From CAIOYC01 sp038327995 (lineage in GTDB: Bacteria; Pseudomonadota; Alphaproteobacteria; Caulobacterales; Caulobacteraceae): a stretch of DNA of 17,124 nt. The position numbers were made by a program, and so were the translations under genes. Below are positions 6,946 through 14,611 of the stretch, one piece after another (positions within the stretch are counted from its first letter, which is position 1; every line of letters starts with the position of its first letter). Location: assembly GCA_038327995.1 (NCBI GenBank), contig JBBQLP010000052.1:1-17124 (forward strand), read 5' to 3'. The notes beneath the pieces are model-generated. The model worked only from the letters and a program-made list of their open reading frames with translations, ran no database searches and was not told the origin of the DNA.

Positions 6946-8168
6946 ACCGAATATACCCCCATCAGCAGCGGTCTGGCGTAAAGGCCTGCCGCCTGGGAGG
7001 GCTCGACCCCACGCACCCAGAATCCCAGCTCGGCGGCGGCGTTCAGGGTGGCGTTCAGCATCTGGGCGGCGATCACCGAATCCACCGGGCGCAGGGACTT
7101 CTCGGCGATACCATCCGAGATCATGGCTGAGAAACGGTCAGACAGGCGGTTGGACTGGTCCACCACCCGCGCCCGCATGGCTCCGGGCAGGGCGGAGAGG
7201 GCCGAGGTGCGCAGGAGCGGCCCCCGGTCCGACATCTGGTAGTCGACCAGCGCTCCGGCGACGCTGGAAAGCCTGAGCCACTGGTCGCCCTCCAGCCGCA
7301 TCGCCGCCGATTGCGCCCGCCGCACCATCTCGAAGGTGCGCTCGAAACAGGCCAGCACGAGGTCATCCTTGGCTTGGTTGTGGTGATAGAACGAGCCCTT
7401 GGTGACGTTCAGTTCGGCGGAAATCTTCTCGACCGAGGCGCCGCGATAGCCCTGCAGATTGATCAGGCGCGTGGCGGCGATCAGGAAGGTCTCCTGCGCT
7501 GCGCTCTCTTCGGCCCCGAGATCGAGCGGTTGTGGGTCCCAGACCGCGCCATCTGGCGCCAGACCGCCGATCAGGATGTCCGCCATCCGGTCGCGGATGC
7601 GGCAATAGTCCTCGACCTCGAAGCGCGGCAGCCAGATCACGGCCCAGAAGACCTGCTCCATCAAAAGGTGAGTGCGCGCATTGGCGCTGGCCCGGCCGGT
7701 GGAGTCTTCGCCATCCCAGAAAAGCTGGCGCACCTTACGGAACATCTCGCCATAGGCTGCGGAAACAGGCCCAAGGTGGGCGGAACCGAGGGCGCGCACA
7801 TCGCTGAACACCGGAATGGGCGGCGCGTCACCGATGCGGATCAGCGCCTTTTCCTGCAGATAGAGCGCGAGGAACTTGCGCAGGCGCGCCTCGGGGCTGG
7901 CCGCGCTCATCGCCGCCTCGATCAGGGTCTCGAACCGCGCGATCCCGGCGAAGAAGACAGCGGCGGCGAGGTCTTCCTTCTTCCTGAAATAATAGGTGAC
8001 GCTGGTGGTGATCAGCCCGACGCTGGCCGCGACGTCGGCGAGGGTCATCCCCTTCACCCCGCGATGGTTCAGGATGTTGGTGGCCGCCGCCACGATGGCG
8101 TCGCGCTTTTTGGCGTAGCGGGCGGTGGAAGGCGCCGACAAGGCGGGCGCCGAAAGGGGGGTGTCCAT
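6942..8168 (-). CDS. Tandem (two-headed) TetR/AcrR-type transcriptional regulator
   Basis: A 408-residue protein containing two TetR-like units in one chain, about twice the usual 190-220 residues. The first DNA-binding domain is about 20-70 (NHRGVKGMTLADVAASVGL, then TTSVTYYFRKKEDL). The second is about 224-271 (NLQGYRGASVEKISAELNV, then TKGSFYHHNQAKDDL). Each is followed by its own helical ligand/dimer region. The ATG at 8168 has GGGGAAAG seven bases upstream; a TTG two codons earlier is less likely. It lies 45 bp after the MDR oxidoreductase gene on the same strand, at the end of the MFS-MDR-regulator operon, so it probably regulates this operon. One chain could act as an internal pseudo-dimer or bind two sites. 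No frameshift or internal stop separates the halves. Confidence 0.9.
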   Translation of the reverse strand: MDTPLSAPALSAPSTARYAKKRDAIVAAATNILNHRGVKGMTLADVAASVGLITTSVTYYFRKKEDLAAAVFFAGIARFETLIEAAMSAASPEARLRKFLALYLQEKALIRIGDAPPIPVFSDVRALGSAHLGPVSAAYGEMFRKVRQLFWDGEDSTGRASANARTHLLMEQVFWAVIWLPRFEVEDYCRIRDRMADILIGGLAPDGAVWDPQPLDLGAEESAAQETFLIAATRLINLQGYRGASVEKISAELNVTKGSFYHHNQAKDDLVLACFERTFEMVRRAQSAAMRLEGDQWLRLSSVAGALVDYQMSDRGPLLRTSALSALPGAMRARVVDQSNRLSDRFSAMISDGIAEKSLRPVDSVIAAQMLNATLNAAAELGFWVRGVEPSQAAGLYARPLLMGVYSV

Positions 8169-8213
8169 GCGCAAGCTTTCCCCTACGGCGCCCGTTAAGT
8201 CCAGTGGAGCAGG

Positions 8214-9221
8214 CTAGTTCAGCTTCACCAGCATCTTGCCGAAGTTGTCGCCGGTGAAAAGTTTCAGGAAGGCGCCTGGCGCCTTGTCGATCCCCACGTC
8301 GATAGTCTCGCGCCAGGTCATTTTCCCCGCCGCCGCCCAATCGGCCATATCCTTCACGAAGGCGGGCATCATGTCGAAGTGAAGCGAGACGATGAACCCC
8401 TCCAGCCGCAGGTTCTTGCCCACCGCCAGCATCAGGTTCGAAGGGCCAGGTACGGGGGCGGTCTCGTTATACATGGAGATGGCGCCGCAAAGGGCGAAGC
8501 GGGCGAAGGGCCGGGCGGCGTTCAGCGCCGCTTCTAGATGGTCGCCGCCGACGTTGTCGAAATAGACGTCGATCCCCTTGGGCGCGGCCCTGGCCAGGGC
8601 GGCAGTCAGGTTCTTCTCGGCCTTGTAGTCGATCACGTGGTCGACCCCGATTTCCTTCAGATAGGCGCACTTTTCCGGTCCGCCGGCCGAGCCGATAACG
8701 GTGCCTCCCTTGATCTTGGCGATCTGGCAGACGATCTGGCCGACCGCACCGGAAGCCGCCGAGACGAACACCGTCTCGCCCTCCTTCATCGCCCCGATTT
8801 TCAGAAGGCCGACATAGGCGGTCAGGCCCGGCATACCGGCGGCGCCCAGGAAGGCTTGCGGCGGCAGACCGTGGGTTTCGATCTTCTGCATCATCGCGGC
8901 GGCGGGGGCCGCGTTGAACGCCTCCCGCCAGCCCAACATTGAGGAGACCAGATCGCCCGACTTGAAATTCGCATCGTTTGAAGCGGTTACTTCGCCCACC
9001 GCGCCGCCCTGCATCGCCTGACCAAGCTGGAACGGCGGCACATAGCTTTCCCGGTCAGACATCCGCCCGCGCATATAAGGATCGACCGACATGAACAGGT
9101 TCTTCACCTGGACTTCGCCGGGACCGGGCGCACCAAGCTCGACGCTGGCCAGCTCGAAATCGGATGCCTTGGGCATCCCGTCGGGGCGGGATTTCAACCG
9201 GATTTCACGCGAAGTGGTCAT
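8214..9221 (-). CDS. Zinc-independent MDR NADP-dependent oxidoreductase (enone/double-bond reductase type)
   Basis: A 335-residue medium-chain dehydrogenase/reductase of the leukotriene B4 12-hydroxydehydrogenase/CurA kind, which reduces activated C=C bonds with NADPH. Diagnostic pieces are SVDPYMRGRM (45-54), GAAGMPGLTAY (126-136), the nucleotide loop AASGAVGQ (155-162), IGVDHVIDYK (191-200) and YFDNVGGDHLE (220-230). The structural and catalytic zinc ligands of alcohol dehydrogenases are absent, as expected for this branch. The ATG at 9221 follows AGGAGA by six bases. It lies 27 bp after the MFS gene and 45 bp before the TetR gene, so the three are probably co-transcribed. The natural substrate may be an alpha,beta-unsaturated ketone or aldehyde. 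Confidence 0.93.
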   Translation of the reverse strand: MTTSREIRLKSRPDGMPKASDFELASVELGAPGPGEVQVKNLFMSVDPYMRGRMSDRESYVPPFQLGQAMQGGAVGEVTASNDANFKSGDLVSSMLGWREAFNAAPAAAMMQKIETHGLPPQAFLGAAGMPGLTAYVGLLKIGAMKEGETVFVSAASGAVGQIVCQIAKIKGGTVIGSAGGPEKCAYLKEIGVDHVIDYKAEKNLTAALARAAPKGIDVYFDNVGGDHLEAALNAARPFARFALCGAISMYNETAPVPGPSNLMLAVGKNLRLEGFIVSLHFDMMPAFVKDMADWAAAGKMTWRETIDVGIDKAPGAFLKLFTGDNFGKMLVKLN

Positions 9222-9248
9222 AGAATTCTCCTAGAGATAAAAAAGGGT

Positions 9249-10727
9249 TCAAGCGCCGGGGGGAAGTGGTTCAAGGGCTGCTGCCTCAGCAAGGGTTCGC
9301 ACATTCCGCTCGTGGCTCGCTCGTGTAATGCGATAGCCGAATAGGATGAGGCAGGACACTCCGTAAAGTCCAACAACAGTTGGAACGTAAATGAACGCTA
9401 GCCGCATTACCGCCGCGGTCGTCTCGGGGCCGGGACTCGGGCTTTTCGGGAAACGGGCGAACGCCACGAGCATCGCTGAGAGGAAAAGTCCAAGGCCCGT
9501 AACGGCCTTTTGAACAAAGCCGTTGGCCGCGAAGAATAGCCCCTCGGACCGGCGTCCAGTTCGCACCTGGCTATCCTCCACCACGTCCGCCATCATTGAC
9601 GACGCAAGGACCGAAGCGCCAACGGCAAGCGCCAAAGAAACATATTGAAAGATCGCCAGCACCGGGAAGACCAATGGCGATCCAGATGGAAGGAAGTGTC
9701 CTGATAGCTTCAGCACCATCGGCACAGTGCCGACGACCACCCCGAGAATGAAGAAGATCATGGTGGCGTTTCGCTTGCCCAGGCGATGGGACATCAACGG
9801 GGCCAGAACCACCGCGGTTGCCGCCCCTGCCAGGCTCACGAAGGCGAAGAGGGCCGTAGTCTTGGCGCTCAGCCCCCAGAAGTAGGTGTTGAAATAAAAG
9901 CCAAGTGAGAACACGAGCCCTGTCCCAGCGGCTGAAAACAGGCTGGAGAACAACAGTGTTACGAAGGATCTATTGGCGAGGCTCTGACCGACCTGGCGGA
10001 GCGTCTCCCGCAGGCTCGGCCGCGTGACAGCCGGAATGGTGAGGGTCTTGATTCGGTGGTGGGTGCCTGCGGCGGAGATCAGGATGGCCCCAATCATCAC
10101 CGCACCGGCAGTCAGCCCATAAGGGATATAGCCAGCCGCCACCAATCGCCCGTCCGCGTGAGTGGCGTCAGGCTTCAGAAAAACGGCAAGCGCGAGGAAA
10201 TACATGAAAAGTCCGCCAATCCAGGCGAACAGCATCCGAAGACCCAATAGTGACGTTCGCTCGGTATAATCGGTGGTCAACTCGGGGGCGAGGGCCGAAC
10301 TTGGGATTTCGTAGAAGGTGATGAACGTCCGAACCAATATCGCCACACCGGTCAGATAGATAAACAACCCTTGTTGCGACAGGTGGGGCGGATTCCAAAG
10401 CAGCAGGTAGCTTACGCCTACGGGCAGCGCGGCGGCGTACATAAAGGGGTGGCGTCTACCCCAGCGGGAATGAAGGCCATCCGACCACTGGCCGACGATC
10501 GGGTCGATAAAAGCGTCTGCGACAAGGGCGATGGCGATAGCCGCTCCCGCCCATACAGCGGGCAACCCCATGACGCGCTCATAGAAGAACAGCAGAATAG
10601 TGGAGAACCCGTTGTCCTTCACTCCGAAGGCGATCGATCCAAACCCATAAACCAGCTTGAGACCGAGAGGTATCTTGCCGCCCACCGCAGGCAGAACCGC
10701 TGGCCTGTCCGTCAGAGTTTCCGACAT
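9249..10727 (-). CDS. MFS transporter of the GPH (MelB-like) sugar/cation symporter type
   Basis: A 492-residue, very hydrophobic inner-membrane protein with about 12 predicted helices by eye. The N-terminal half carries DAFIDPIVGQWSD (71-83) followed by RWGRRHP (89-94), the typical loop of the glycoside-pentoside-hexuronide family. The C-terminal half carries DVVEDSQVRTGRRSEGLFFA (381-400), the matching loop of the second half. The ATG at 10727 is chosen because GGAGGAA lies two bases upstream; an in-frame ATG at 10748 has no such site. The gene opens the leftward operon with the MDR reductase and double TetR. Three sampled lines (60 bp each) gave 52-55% GC, against about 67-72% in sampled neighbours, which suggests recent acquisition. 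The substrate is unknown and need not be a sugar. Confidence 0.93.
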   Translation of the reverse strand: MSETLTDRPAVLPAVGGKIPLGLKLVYGFGSIAFGVKDNGFSTILLFFYERVMGLPAVWAGAAIAIALVADAFIDPIVGQWSDGLHSRWGRRHPFMYAAALPVGVSYLLLWNPPHLSQQGLFIYLTGVAILVRTFITFYEIPSSALAPELTTDYTERTSLLGLRMLFAWIGGLFMYFLALAVFLKPDATHADGRLVAAGYIPYGLTAGAVMIGAILISAAGTHHRIKTLTIPAVTRPSLRETLRQVGQSLANRSFVTLLFSSLFSAAGTGLVFSLGFYFNTYFWGLSAKTTALFAFVSLAGAATAVVLAPLMSHRLGKRNATMIFFILGVVVGTVPMVLKLSGHFLPSGSPLVFPVLAIFQYVSLALAVGASVLASSMMADVVEDSQVRTGRRSEGLFFAANGFVQKAVTGLGLFLSAMLVAFARFPKSPSPGPETTAAVMRLAFIYVPTVVGLYGVSCLILFGYRITRASHERNVRTLAEAAALEPLPPGA

Positions 10728-10881
10728 TCTTCCTCCGAAGACGCTCATTGCGGCATCCTTGGATTAGACGCTGCGGTATGGTTGGGGCTGCGTCAACCGC
10801 CCGCGCGTAATCAGCGGCGGGGCGCTTTACACGATTGGAATTATCGGTTTGGTTCGCGCCAACGAATAAGGGAGATGGGCG
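10728..10881. promoter_or_regulatory. Divergent intergenic region between the MFS operon and the SDR gene
   Basis: This 154 bp region separates two divergent genes and is a likely binding region for the TetR-type protein encoded at the end of the operon. It is A+T-richer than its surroundings. A -35-like TTGACG faces the MFS gene (10796-10791), but no good -10 follows at the right distance. No perfect long palindrome was found. The SDR gene has AAGGGAGA at 10868-10875 as its Shine-Dalgarno. Confidence 0.4.
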
Positions 10882-11643
10882 ATGTCGCTGTTTGATCTGA
10901 CCGGCAAGGTGGCGGTGGTAACGGGGTCCTCGCGCGGGATCGGCCGCGCCATCGTCGAGCGCATGGCCGAACAGGGGGCGAAGGTGGTTGTCTCCTCCCG
11001 CAAAATCGCCGCCTGTCAGGAGGTGGTCGACGGCATCAACGCAAAATACCCGGACGCCGCCATCGCCATCCCCGCCTCCATCTCGTCGAAGGAGGACCTG
11101 CAACGGCTGGTCGATGAAAGCCGAAAGGCGTTCGGCAAGATCGACGTCCTGGTCTGCAACGCCGCTTCCAACCCCTACTACGGACCGATGTCGGGCATTT
11201 CGGACGAACAGTTCCGCAAGATTCTCGACAACAACATCATCTCCAACCACTGGCTGGTCCAGATGGTCGCGCCGGAGATGATTGAGCGCCGGGACGGGGC
11301 CATCGTCATCATCTCCTCCATCGGGGGCTTGCGCGGCAATGCGGTGATCGGTGCCTACAATATCTCCAAGGCGGCGGACTTCCAACTTGCCAGGAACCTC
11401 GCGCACGAGCTTTCGCCGCACAACATTCGGGTCAACTGCATCGCGCCAGGCCTGGTGAAGACCGACTTCGCCAGGGCGCTGTGGGATACGCCGGAGGGTG
11501 AGAAGCGCGCCTCGCAAAGCACGCCGCTGCGCCGTCTGGGCGTGCCGGACGACATTGCGGGCGCCGCCGTCTATCTCGCCTCCCGCGCCGGATCGTGGAT
11601 GACCGGCCAAGCGCTGGTTATCGACGGCGGAGTGACGATCTAA
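10882..11643 (+). CDS. Short-chain dehydrogenase/reductase, DHRS4-like carbonyl reductase group
   Basis: A 253-residue classical SDR. The cofactor loop is TGSSRGIG at 14-21 and the NAG-like motif is CNAAS at 92-96. Catalytic residues are Asn117 or Asn118, Ser146 (second Ser of IISSIGG), Tyr159 and Lys163 (YNISK). Arg after the first motif's strand (VVSSRK) fits NADP preference. The stretch NAASNPYYGP and the later APGLVKTDFARALW resemble the peroxisomal carbonyl reductase DHRS4 group, so ketone or aldehyde reduction is the best guess. The ATG at 10882 has AAGGGAGA upstream. It diverges from the MFS/MDR/TetR operon across 154 bp and may be controlled with it. A perfect hairpin follows its stop by 16 bp. 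Confidence 0.94.
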   Translation: MSLFDLTGKVAVVTGSSRGIGRAIVERMAEQGAKVVVSSRKIAACQEVVDGINAKYPDAAIAIPASISSKEDLQRLVDESRKAFGKIDVLVCNAASNPYYGPMSGISDEQFRKILDNNIISNHWLVQMVAPEMIERRDGAIVIISSIGGLRGNAVIGAYNISKAADFQLARNLAHELSPHNIRVNCIAPGLVKTDFARALWDTPEGEKRASQSTPLRRLGVPDDIAGAAVYLASRAGSWMTGQALVIDGGVTI

Positions 11644-11869
11644 GAGGTCAACTGGCCGATTGCACCCATCTTTCCGGGTGCAAAGAGTGCAATACGGATA
11701 CGAGCGACTTCACTGGCTGACCGGCGAAAGCCCCAAAGCGTCAATCTCGCGCTTCGACCCGCCCGTCTTCCCACCTGTCAAAGACCGCGCCGTATCAGCA
11801 AGACATCATACGCCCGGATCCACGGCGGGGGATAAGATCGGGCGGTTATTTTCAGGGCCTGACCTCGCC
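11644..11869. other. Convergent gap between the SDR and serine hydrolase genes
   Basis: This 226 bp stretch separates two genes that end toward each other. Apart from the hairpin at 11660-11683 nothing was recognised. A short open frame across it on the plus strand begins at a TTG, lacks a ribosome binding site and has no family resemblance, so it is not called. Confidence 0.5.
11660..11683 (+). terminator. Perfect 8 bp hairpin after the SDR gene, terminator-like
   Basis: TTGCACCC (11660-11667), an 8-base loop, and GGGTGCAA (11676-11683) pair perfectly, 16 bases after the SDR stop. There is no run of T after the stem on either strand, so it is not a standard intrinsic terminator. It could protect the mRNA 3' end, assist termination, or be an operator. 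A third GTGCAA copy follows at 11687-11692. Confidence 0.45.
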
Positions 11870-13102
11870 TCAACAGTTGCTGTCCTCGAACGCGGAATAG
11901 ACCAAGGTGCGAAGCTCTCGCCGCATGGGGTAGGCGGCGGAGGGTAGAAGCTGGGTCATGAAGATGACTATGAGTTCTTCCTTCGGGTCGATCCAGAAAT
12001 GGGTCGAGGCCGCGCCGCCCCACGAATAGTCGCCGACGCTGCCAGGGATAAGCGTCCTCGCCGGGTCCATGGTGATCGAGAATCCCAGCCCGAACCCGAC
12101 CCCCGCATAGCCGACCTCGCTGAACAGCGAGACGGACATTTCGGTCAGGTCCTTGCCCCCCGGCAGGTGATTGGTGGTCATCAGTGCGACGGTCTTGGGG
12201 CTGAGGAAGCGGGTTCCGTTCAGCTCGCCCTTGTTCACCAGCATGGTGCAGAACTTCAGGTAATCGCCCATGGTCGAGACGAGCCCGCCCCCGCCCGACA
12301 CGAACATCGGCGGACGCAGATAGGGACTGCGCGTCGGGTCGTCCTGAAGCACAGGCGCCTTGCCGGGCGTGTATTGGTAGCAGGCCGCCAGGCGGTCGGC
12401 TTTGCTTTCGGGGGCGTAAAAATCTGTATCGTACATATTGAGCGGATCGAGCAGCCGCTCTTTCAGCACCGTCTCGAATGGCTTTCCTTCGATCTTGCCG
12501 ATCAGATAGCCGAGGATGTCGGTGGAGACCGAATAGTTCCATTGGGTCCCCGGCGAGAACTCCAGCGGCATCTTGCCGAGTTGCAGGATCGTCTCTTCCA
12601 GCGAGCTTGGCTTGACCCCGAATGTGCCGATGCCCTGCTTGCGATAGGCGGCGTCGACGTTGGTGCGTTCCTGAAAGCCGTAGGTCAGTCCAGAGGTGTG
12701 GCGCAGCAGGTCCACCATCCGCATCGGCTCGGCGGTCGGCCCGGTACGGAAGGTCTCCATGAAGCCGCCCTGATAGACGCCCAAGCCGCGCCATTCCGGG
12801 ATGAAGCGGTGCACCGGATCGTCCAGCGCCACCTTGCCCTCCTCGACCAGCATCATGAACAGGACGCTGGTGAGCGGCTTGGTCATCGAATAGATGCGAA
12901 ACAGCGTGTCTTCCCGAAGCGGTTTGCCGCGCTCCACGTCGGCTTGACCCATCATGCCGAAATGCGCTGTCTCGCCCCGCCGCGACACCAGGATCGAGGC
13001 GCAGGGCAGCTTGCCCGGCCCCACATACTTGTCCTGGAAATAGCCATCGAGCCGCTTCAGGCGCGCGGCGTTCAAGCCAACGGATTCGGGGCGGACGGAC
13101 AT
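11870..13102 (-). CDS. Serine hydrolase of the beta-lactamase/transpeptidase superfamily (class C/family VIII esterase-like)
   Basis: A 410-residue penicillin-binding-protein-fold hydrolase. The nucleophile motif is S72-M-T-K75 (FRIYSMTKPLTS). The second motif is Y180-S-V in WNYSVSTDILGYLIG, where true beta-lactamases have YxN. The third region reads WGGAASTHFWIDP (351-363), as in family VIII esterases and lactamase-like EstB proteins, in place of KTG. No signal peptide is seen; the N-terminus is MSVRPESVGLNAARLKRLD, so it should be cytosolic. These points favour an ester- or lactone-cleaving enzyme over a drug-resistance lactamase. The ATG at 13102 has GAGGAAG six bases upstream. It converges on the SDR gene. 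The substrate is unknown. Confidence 0.93.
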   Translation of the reverse strand: MSVRPESVGLNAARLKRLDGYFQDKYVGPGKLPCASILVSRRGETAHFGMMGQADVERGKPLREDTLFRIYSMTKPLTSVLFMMLVEEGKVALDDPVHRFIPEWRGLGVYQGGFMETFRTGPTAEPMRMVDLLRHTSGLTYGFQERTNVDAAYRKQGIGTFGVKPSSLEETILQLGKMPLEFSPGTQWNYSVSTDILGYLIGKIEGKPFETVLKERLLDPLNMYDTDFYAPESKADRLAACYQYTPGKAPVLQDDPTRSPYLRPPMFVSGGGGLVSTMGDYLKFCTMLVNKGELNGTRFLSPKTVALMTTNHLPGGKDLTEMSVSLFSEVGYAGVGFGLGFSITMDPARTLIPGSVGDYSWGGAASTHFWIDPKEELIVIFMTQLLPSAAYPMRRELRTLVYSAFEDSNC

Positions 13103-13268
13103 GGGCGCTTCCTCGTGTTTTCGGTTTGGCGCGAGTTTGCGCGAGGATCAGTCCGTGCGCCAGTCTTCGCGCGCTTTGGAATTGAAGGTATCTGTGCGCC
13201 GGGGGTTAACGCGCGTTCACCCTGTTCGCTCACCATATGGCAACAGGGCTCAGCTAGAAGAAAACCAC

Positions 13269-13343
13269 GGCCCAGTGGCGGAGCGGCGACGCGCCAGACT
13301 GCAAATCTGGAGACCCTGGTTCGACTCCAGGCACGGGCCTCCA
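13269..13343 (+). tRNA. tRNA-Cys (anticodon GCA) with an irregular acceptor stem; possibly a pseudo-tRNA
   Basis: The cloverleaf can be drawn by hand: D stem GCGG/ACGC with the G13-A22 mismatch seen in cysteine tRNAs, anticodon stem CCAGA/TCTGG (all five pairs) with loop CTGCAAA and anticodon GCA at 13301-13303, a 4-base variable loop AGAC, and T stem CCTGG/CCAGG with loop TTCGACT. Discriminator T73 is followed by an encoded CCA. The acceptor stem is irregular. The outer five pairs GGCCC/GGGCC form, but A6 and G7 face C-A-C, and the 3' strand (13332-13339) has eight bases instead of seven. Identity as tRNA-Cys is firm; whether it works is open. Confidence 0.85.
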
Positions 13344-13404
13344 GTATTTCTTAACCGCTTGATAACCATCGACGAATCGAGCAATAGCTGGCCCACGGTT
13401 GGCA

Positions 13405-13420
13405 CGACCCATGCAGGTCG
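13405..13420. repeat. Short inverted repeat upstream of the glycan cassette
   Basis: CGACC (13405-13409), a 6-base spacer CATGCA, and GGTCG (13416-13420) form a perfect 5 bp inverted repeat, 28 bp before the GTG start of the acetyltransferase gene. It may be a leader hairpin or operator, or may occur by chance in GC-rich DNA. Confidence 0.25.
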
Positions 13421-13448
13421 ACAGCACAAGTCCTGAGGAGGGACGAGC

Positions 13449-14609
13449 GTGGTGCAAGCCGAGATCATCCGCCCCGATGCGCTGAAGAGCGAAGATCGCA
13501 CCGCATGGCAGGCCTTGCGTGCGAGCGCCGAGGCTTTCGCCAGCCCTCTGCTCGGACCGGACTTCGCCGAGGCCGTAGGGCGCGTGCGCGCTGACGCCGC
13601 TGTCGCCATCTTCCGCCGCAATGGCCGCGCCATAGGCTTTCTGCCACATCACCGACGTCCCGGCGGATTGGCGCGGCCCATCGGCGCTCCGTTTTCAGAC
13701 TACCACGCCCTAATCGCCGAACCGGACCTGAAGGCTGAGGATGCTCTGCGCCTCGCGGGCCTGCGCGAATACCGCTTCGCCGCCCTGATCGATCCGCATA
13801 ACGCTTTCGCAGGCGCCGAGACGCACGCCGCCGAGGGCCACTCGATCGTGGTCGAAGGGCCTGGCGCTGCGGCGGGCGCCGACTATCTGGAAGCCCTGCG
13901 CGCGGGCAGTCCCAAACGATTCAAAAATGTGCGCCGCCTCGATCACAAACTGGATCGGGAAGTGGGAGCGGTGACGCTCCACGCCCCGGATCAGAACTTC
14001 TCTACCTTCGAGACCATGTTCGCCTGGAAGCGGGACCAGTTTATGCGCACCGGCCTGCACGATGTCTTCCATCCGGCCTGGACCCGTAGTCTGATGCGCT
14101 CGCTGTTCGAGCAACAGGCGGGCGCCCTACGGGGGTTGATGATCACGCTCTCTGTAGCGGGAAAGCCTGCCGTGATGCACTTCGGCGTGCGCGAGGGCGA
14201 CCGTTTCCACCCCTGGATCGCGGCGCAGGACCCGGCTCTGGCGGCCTATTCACCGGGGCAGGTCTTTCTCTGGCGCGCCATCGAGGCCATGCCGTCTATG
14301 GGCCTGCGCGTTTATGATCTCGCCGCCGGACACGACCACTACAAGACGCCTTTTGCGTCACACACTATCCCGATCTCCGATGGCGCCCTGCGCATCGCGC
14401 CAGGCTGCGAGGCCGAGGCCTGGCGGCTGGCCGAGACGACGCTCGGCGCTGGCGGCGTGGGACGTCTGCGGCGGCGAATGGACCAGATCGCTTCGGTAGA
14501 ACTTACGATTGGCGGACGGATCAGGGGTCTTGTTCATGCGGTCGCCAGCCGTTCGCGCCGGGACCTGAGCCGCCCTGATCTTGGCGCCGCAATCGCGCCT
14601 GGAGGCTGA
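13449..14609 (+). CDS. CelD/BioF2-like GNAT-fold acyltransferase
   Basis: A 386-residue protein of the CelD/BioF2-like acetyltransferase family (double GNAT fold), often found in exopolysaccharide, cellulose and surface-glycan loci. Recognised parts are SPKRFKNVRRLDHKL (154-168), FETMFAWKRDQFMRTG (187-202), VAGKPAVMHFG (236-246), YSPGQVFLW (267-275) and the family's end motif YDLAAGHDHYKTPF (289-302), corresponding to the usual fDfGxGdxxYK. The start is a GTG at 13449 preceded by GAGGAGGG at 13435-13442; the next codon is also GTG. No signal peptide or membrane helix is seen. It lies 105 bp after the tRNA-Cys gene and 2 bp before the glycosyltransferase gene, so it is the first gene of the cassette. 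It may acylate a sugar or an amine in glycan assembly; the substrate is unknown. Confidence 0.88.
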   Translation: MVQAEIIRPDALKSEDRTAWQALRASAEAFASPLLGPDFAEAVGRVRADAAVAIFRRNGRAIGFLPHHRRPGGLARPIGAPFSDYHALIAEPDLKAEDALRLAGLREYRFAALIDPHNAFAGAETHAAEGHSIVVEGPGAAAGADYLEALRAGSPKRFKNVRRLDHKLDREVGAVTLHAPDQNFSTFETMFAWKRDQFMRTGLHDVFHPAWTRSLMRSLFEQQAGALRGLMITLSVAGKPAVMHFGVREGDRFHPWIAAQDPALAAYSPGQVFLWRAIEAMPSMGLRVYDLAAGHDHYKTPFASHTIPISDGALRIAPGCEAEAWRLAETTLGAGGVGRLRRRMDQIASVELTIGGRIRGLVHAVASRSRRDLSRPDLGAAIAPGG

Positions 14610-14611
14610 CC

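Noticed and set aside
7311..8198. 295-codon open frame on the plus strand opposite the TetR gene
   Set aside because: It is an antisense shadow in GC-rich DNA without motif or ribosome binding site.
10579..11610. 343-codon open frame on the minus strand opposite the SDR gene
   Set aside because: It lies antisense to a well-supported SDR with intact catalytic residues and shows no recognisable domain.
11660..11947. 95-codon frame between the SDR and the hydrolase
   Set aside because: It starts at TTG inside a hairpin, lacks a ribosome binding site, overlaps the hydrolase end and matches no known pattern.
11999..13354. Long (451-codon) open frame on the plus strand opposite the serine hydrolase
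   Set aside because: It is a shadow of the hydrolase gene caused by high GC at third positions, runs into the tRNA gene, is rich in Arg/His/Gln, and has no family motif or ribosome binding site.
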